8,638 bases of DNA from Pseudomonadota bacterium. Lineage in GTDB: Bacteria; Pseudomonadota; Gammaproteobacteria; Xanthomonadales; Xanthomonadaceae. Positions 6,771 through 8,638 of this stretch are shown here, one piece after another. The DNA is taken from assembly GCA_023423235.1 (NCBI GenBank), contig JAFAFY010000083.1, positions 1 to 8,638 on the forward strand. The letters run 5' to 3'. Each line of letters opens with the position of its first letter. Position 1 is the first letter of the stretch. Position numbers and translations under genes: made by a program. The notes below the pieces were generated by a model. It made no database searches and was not told the DNA's origin. It saw nothing but the letters and a program-made list of their open reading frames with translations.

Positions 6771-6782
6771 CGTCCATGGACG
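6771..6782. other. 12-bp perfect palindrome in the amylase-lacI convergent gap
   Basis: CGTCCATGGACG is a perfect palindrome in the 156-bp gap between the convergent amylase and lacI-type genes. No clear T-tract terminator for either gene is seen in this gap; the CGGG-GCATT-CCCG element near 6717-6729 is short. The function is unknown, and the palindrome may be chance. Confidence 0.25.
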
Positions 6783-6855
6783 TGCGCGCGTCGGGAATCA
6801 ACACCGCCGGAGCGCCGTCCGCGGCGATGACCGGTCCTCATAACGTCCCGGCGTG

Positions 6856-7887
6856 CTAGTGCCCCGCCGTCGATTCGCGCACCACCAGCGTGGTGGGCAG
6901 GCGCCGACTTTCCGCCGGCTCGCCTTGGACCAGGCGCATCAGTGCATCGACCAGCAGCTCGCCCGCGGTCAGCGTGTCCTGCACCACGGTGGTCAGTGCC
7001 GGTGTGGTCATGCGCGCGGCCGGGATGTCGTCGAAGCCGGCGATGGCGATATCGGCAGGCATCCGCAGGCCGTGGCTGGCGAAGGCGCGCATCGCGCCGA
7101 TCGCGATCAGGTCGCTGGCGGCGAACACCGCATCGAATGGTTGCCCGCGTGCCAGCAGCGCCTGGGCGGCGGCGTGGCCCGAATCCTCGGCGCTCTCGGC
7201 ATCGACCTGCAGTGCCGGGTCCATCGCCAGGCCATGGCGGGCGAGGGCGGCGTCGCAGCCGCGATAGCGGTCGAGGAATTCGGGATAGCGGCTGGAGGCA
7301 TCGCCGAGGAAGGCGATACGGCGACGCCCCAGCCCGGCCAGGTGGTCGCCGACCTGCGCACCGCCGCCGGCGTTGTCGCAGCCGATCGACAGGCCCGGCT
7401 CGTCGGGCAGCACCGCACCCCAGCGCACGAACTGGGTGCCCTGTTCGACCAGCGTGCGCAGCTTGCCCTGGTAGGCCAGGTAGTCGCCGTAGCCCAGCAG
7501 GATCAGCCCGTCGGCCTTGTGGCTGTCGCCGTAGTCGGCATGCCAGTCGTCGGAGAGCTGCTGGAACGAGATCAGCAGGTCCTGCCCGTGGCGCGCGCAG
7601 GCGCGGGTGATCGAACCGAGCATCGGCAGGAAGAACGGATTGATGTGCGACTGGTCGCTGGTGGGGTCCTCGAACAGCAGCAGCGCCAGGGTGCCGGACT
7701 GCTGCCGGCGCAGGTTCGAGGCGTTCTTGTCGACCTTGTAGTTGAGCTCGCGGGCGATCGCCAGGATCCGCTCGCGGGTCTCGGCGTTGACCGACGGATG
7801 GCCGCGCAATGCGCGCGAAACCGTCGGCTGCGACACCCCGGCCAGGTGGGCGATGTCCAGCGAGGTCGGCTTGCCCTTGATCGTCAT
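6856..7887 (-). CDS. LacI-family transcriptional regulator (probable MalR)
   Basis: A 343-residue sugar-responsive regulator of normal LacI length. The N-terminal helix-turn-helix is evident (SLDIAHLAGVSQPTVSRALR, 9-28), followed by the linker to the core (NYKVDKNASNLRRQQSGTLA). The periplasmic-binding-protein-like effector domain shows the family landmarks FDAVFAASDLIAIGAMRAF, IAGFDDIPAARMTTPALTTV and the terminal LPTTLVVRES. The start MTIKGKPTS is the usual distance before the helix-turn-helix, though the preceding bases contain no Shine-Dalgarno. It converges on the transporter-amylase operon and diverges from thrS. Given the cluster, its likely targets are the two identical palindromes at 567-582 and 3336-3351, with maltose or a maltodextrin as effector; this is inference. 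I find no matching palindrome before its own gene, so autoregulation is not evident. Confidence 0.93.
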   Translation of the reverse strand: MTIKGKPTSLDIAHLAGVSQPTVSRALRGHPSVNAETRERILAIARELNYKVDKNASNLRRQQSGTLALLLFEDPTSDQSHINPFFLPMLGSITRACARHGQDLLISFQQLSDDWHADYGDSHKADGLILLGYGDYLAYQGKLRTLVEQGTQFVRWGAVLPDEPGLSIGCDNAGGGAQVGDHLAGLGRRRIAFLGDASSRYPEFLDRYRGCDAALARHGLAMDPALQVDAESAEDSGHAAAQALLARGQPFDAVFAASDLIAIGAMRAFASHGLRMPADIAIAGFDDIPAARMTTPALTTVVQDTLTAGELLVDALMRLVQGEPAESRRLPTTLVVRESTAGH

Positions 7888-8046
7888 CGCGCGGCGGCGT
7901 CCGGAAAACCCGCCCGATCATGCCATGCCGCCCTCCACGACGTGCCCCGCGCGGGCAAGCGGCAGGCCATGACGCTGCCCAACGAGCTGGTACCGGCGCA
8001 GGGCGCGGCAGGCCGGGCGGGCGGCCCAAGGCGCCGGCATCTGCGG

Positions 8047-8052
8047 TAATAT
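8047..8052 (+). promoter_or_regulatory. Candidate -10 element for the thrS leader
   Basis: TAATAT is an AT-rich island in an otherwise GC-rich stretch, at a plausible distance upstream of the leader terminator. The hexamer 17 bp upstream (GCCCAA) is not -35-like. Transcription would begin near 8059. Confidence 0.3.
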
Positions 8053-8112
8053 CCTCGACTCGTATTTCCCGGATACAGGTGGCCCGCGACTCCCGCCGGC
8101 CGAGCGTGCGAC

Positions 8113-8139
8113 ATGAGCACTACCATCGCCCAGCGCTGA
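8113..8139 (+). CDS. Possible thrS leader peptide MSTTIAQR
   Basis: A nine-codon ORF (eight residues plus TGA) with tandem Thr codons (ACT ACC at 8119-8124) ends 22 bp before an intrinsic terminator that precedes thrS. This is the layout of ribosome-mediated attenuation leaders such as pheST or thrABC; the STTI string also occurs in the E. coli thr leader peptide, although so short a match means little. No good Shine-Dalgarno precedes the ATG, and two Thr codons is few for attenuation. The segment GCGCT at 8133-8137, over the last codons, could pair with GGCGC at 8163-8167 (one G-U) as an antiterminator. This is speculative. Confidence 0.3.
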   Translation: MSTTIAQR

Positions 8140-8161
8140 ACGCCCCCAGGCTCCTGCATCC

Positions 8162-8184
8162 AGGCGCCCGTGTGGCGCTTTTTT
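8162..8184 (+). terminator. Intrinsic terminator in the thrS leader
   Basis: GCGCC-CGTGT-GGCGC forms a 5-bp GC stem extended by G-U and A-U pairs, followed by six T residues (8179-8184). It points rightward but follows no plus-strand gene, since lacI starts leftward at 7887. It must therefore end a short transcript: an attenuated thrS leader or a small RNA of about 125 nt. Confidence 0.65.
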
Positions 8185-8196
8185 CTTGCGCGATGC

Positions 8197-8306
8197 GCGG
8201 TGATTCGTGATTGGTGATTGGTGATTCGAAAGAGCCAGCCGCCCCTGCTTCCACGAATCACCGCTTTCAACGGACGAATGTCCGGTCATCACGAATCACC
8301 AATCAC
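8197..8306. repeat. Inverted-repeat set able to form competing stems
   Basis: Three perfect arm pairs are visible: 8197-8209 with 8252-8264 (13 bp), 8199-8211 with 8288-8300 (13 bp) and 8214-8228 with 8292-8306 (15 bp). The first two compete for the same 5' bases and the last two for the same 3' bases, so the second pair excludes both others. A small hairpin, CGGAC-GAAT-GTCCG (8271-8284), is nested within the long stems. Confidence 0.75.
8201..8228 (+). repeat. Four tandem heptamers (TGATTSG)
   Basis: TGATTCG, TGATTGG, TGATTGG and TGATTCG run without gaps. Inverted units occur at 8254-8260, 8292-8298 and 8299-8305. Similar GTGATTSG arrays are, as far as I recall, scattered between genes in Xanthomonadaceae genomes. 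Confidence 0.85.
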
Positions 8307-8315
8307 GGCTCCCCA

Positions 8316-8638
8316 ATGATCACCATCACGCTCCCCGACGGCAGCCGCCGCGAATTCGACCATCCCGTTTCCGTGCTCGAGGTCGCCCAGTCGATCGGCC
8401 CGGGCCTGGCCAAGGCGACCGTCGCCGGCAAGGTCGACGGCCGCCAGGTCGACGCCTCCGACCTCATCGACCATGACGCCACGCTGCAGATCCTCACGCC
8501 GAAGGACCCGGAGGGTGTCGAGATCATCCGCCACTCCACCGCGCACCTGGTCGGGCATGCGGTCAAGCAGCTGTACCCGGACGCGAAGATGGTCATCGGC
8601 CCGGTCATCGACGACGGCTTCTACTACGACATCTACTC
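8316..8638 (+). CDS. thrS: Threonyl-tRNA synthetase, N-terminal part (runs off right edge)
   Basis: Charges tRNA-Thr with threonine in the cytoplasm. The visible 107 residues begin MITITLPDGSRREFDHPVSV, the TGS (ubiquitin-like) domain of ThrRS, through about residue 63. The editing-domain start follows with EIIRHSTAHLVGHAVKQLYP, including the HxxxH motif of the N2 (SAD) domain, and then MVIGPVIDDGFYYDI. This aligns closely with the E. coli enzyme from its first residues, which fixes the ATG at 8316. The full protein is about 640 residues, so the catalytic and anticodon-binding domains are outside the window. No Shine-Dalgarno is seen before the ATG; the leader is CA-rich and lies against the arm of an inverted repeat. 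In related genomes thrS is followed by infC-rpmI-rplT, outside this view. Confidence 0.97.
   Translation, partial: MITITLPDGSRREFDHPVSVLEVAQSIGPGLAKATVAGKVDGRQVDASDLIDHDATLQILTPKDPEGVEIIRHSTAHLVGHAVKQLYPDAKMVIGPVIDDGFYYDIY

Larger units (their letters stand above)
7888..8315. other. 428-bp divergent intergenic region between lacI-type gene and thrS
   Basis: There is no conventional gene here. From left to right it holds an unremarkable 150-bp stretch, a weak promoter-like TAATAT, a nine-codon ORF with tandem Thr codons, a plus-strand intrinsic terminator, four tandem heptamers, inverted heptamers and a small hairpin just before thrS. These are described separately. Confidence 0.8.

Noticed and set aside
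6461..8029. 522-residue minus-strand frame overlapping lacI and the amylase end
   Set aside because: Arg/Pro/Ala-rich out-of-frame translation spanning two real genes; no domain.
6853..8049. 398-residue plus-strand frame opposite the LacI-type gene
   Set aside because: It is a mirror frame of the LacI gene with no start context or domain.
8059..8184. tRNA-like or T-box structure in the thrS leader
   Set aside because: No T-box consensus or tRNA cloverleaf could be drawn by eye, and T-boxes are not expected in gammaproteobacteria.
8201..8305. CRISPR-like array
   Set aside because: The units are 7-bp tandem and inverted copies without spacers or cas genes; not a CRISPR.

Overview
The window looks like a chromosomal segment from a high-GC gammaproteobacterium of the Xanthomonadaceae/Lysobacteraceae (Xanthomonas, Lysobacter or Luteimonas-like). 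The grounds are the strong G/C third-position bias, a Xanthomonas/Caulobacter-type TonB-dependent receptor, an alpha-glucosidase very like Xanthomonas XgtA, and short GTGATTSG-type repeats. It is mostly a maltose/maltodextrin utilisation locus, followed by the start of thrS. No CRISPR array, phage gene, transposase, tRNA or rRNA was seen.

Layout from left to right: the 5' part of a TonB-dependent outer-membrane receptor (minus, running off the left edge); a DUF2236/MpaB-type oxygenase-like gene (plus, 654-1595) that seems unrelated to sugar use; a GH13 alpha-glucosidase (minus, 1626-3245); a divergent SLC45/MalY-like sugar transporter (plus, 3441-4943) in an apparent operon with an exported GH13 alpha-amylase (plus, 4963-6699); a convergent LacI-family regulator (minus, 6856-7887); a 428-bp divergent intergenic region; and the first 107 codons of thrS (plus, from 8316).

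Inferred pathway: the receptor imports maltodextrins across the outer membrane, the exported (probably lipid-anchored) amylase shortens them, the transporter moves maltose or short oligomers across the inner membrane, and the cytoplasmic alpha-glucosidase releases glucose. The LacI-type protein is the obvious regulator. Supporting this, an identical 16-bp imperfect palindrome (core ATACGTAT) occurs upstream of the receptor and in the alpha-glucosidase/transporter divergent region. At the receptor and transporter it is followed 26-27 bp later by the same CTACCATGGC block, which looks like a -10 region without a good -35. That arrangement would suit activation as much as repression.

The least ordinary part is the thrS leader. 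Between divergent genes lies a plus-strand intrinsic terminator that follows no plus-strand gene. It is preceded by a nine-codon ORF with tandem Thr codons (MSTTIAQR) and followed by four tandem heptamers (TGATTSG) plus inverted copies that can form competing stems next to a thrS start without a Shine-Dalgarno. This could be threonine-responsive attenuation or a small RNA gene; both are inferences. Otherwise the gene content is conventional, and I do not see a wholly novel protein system.
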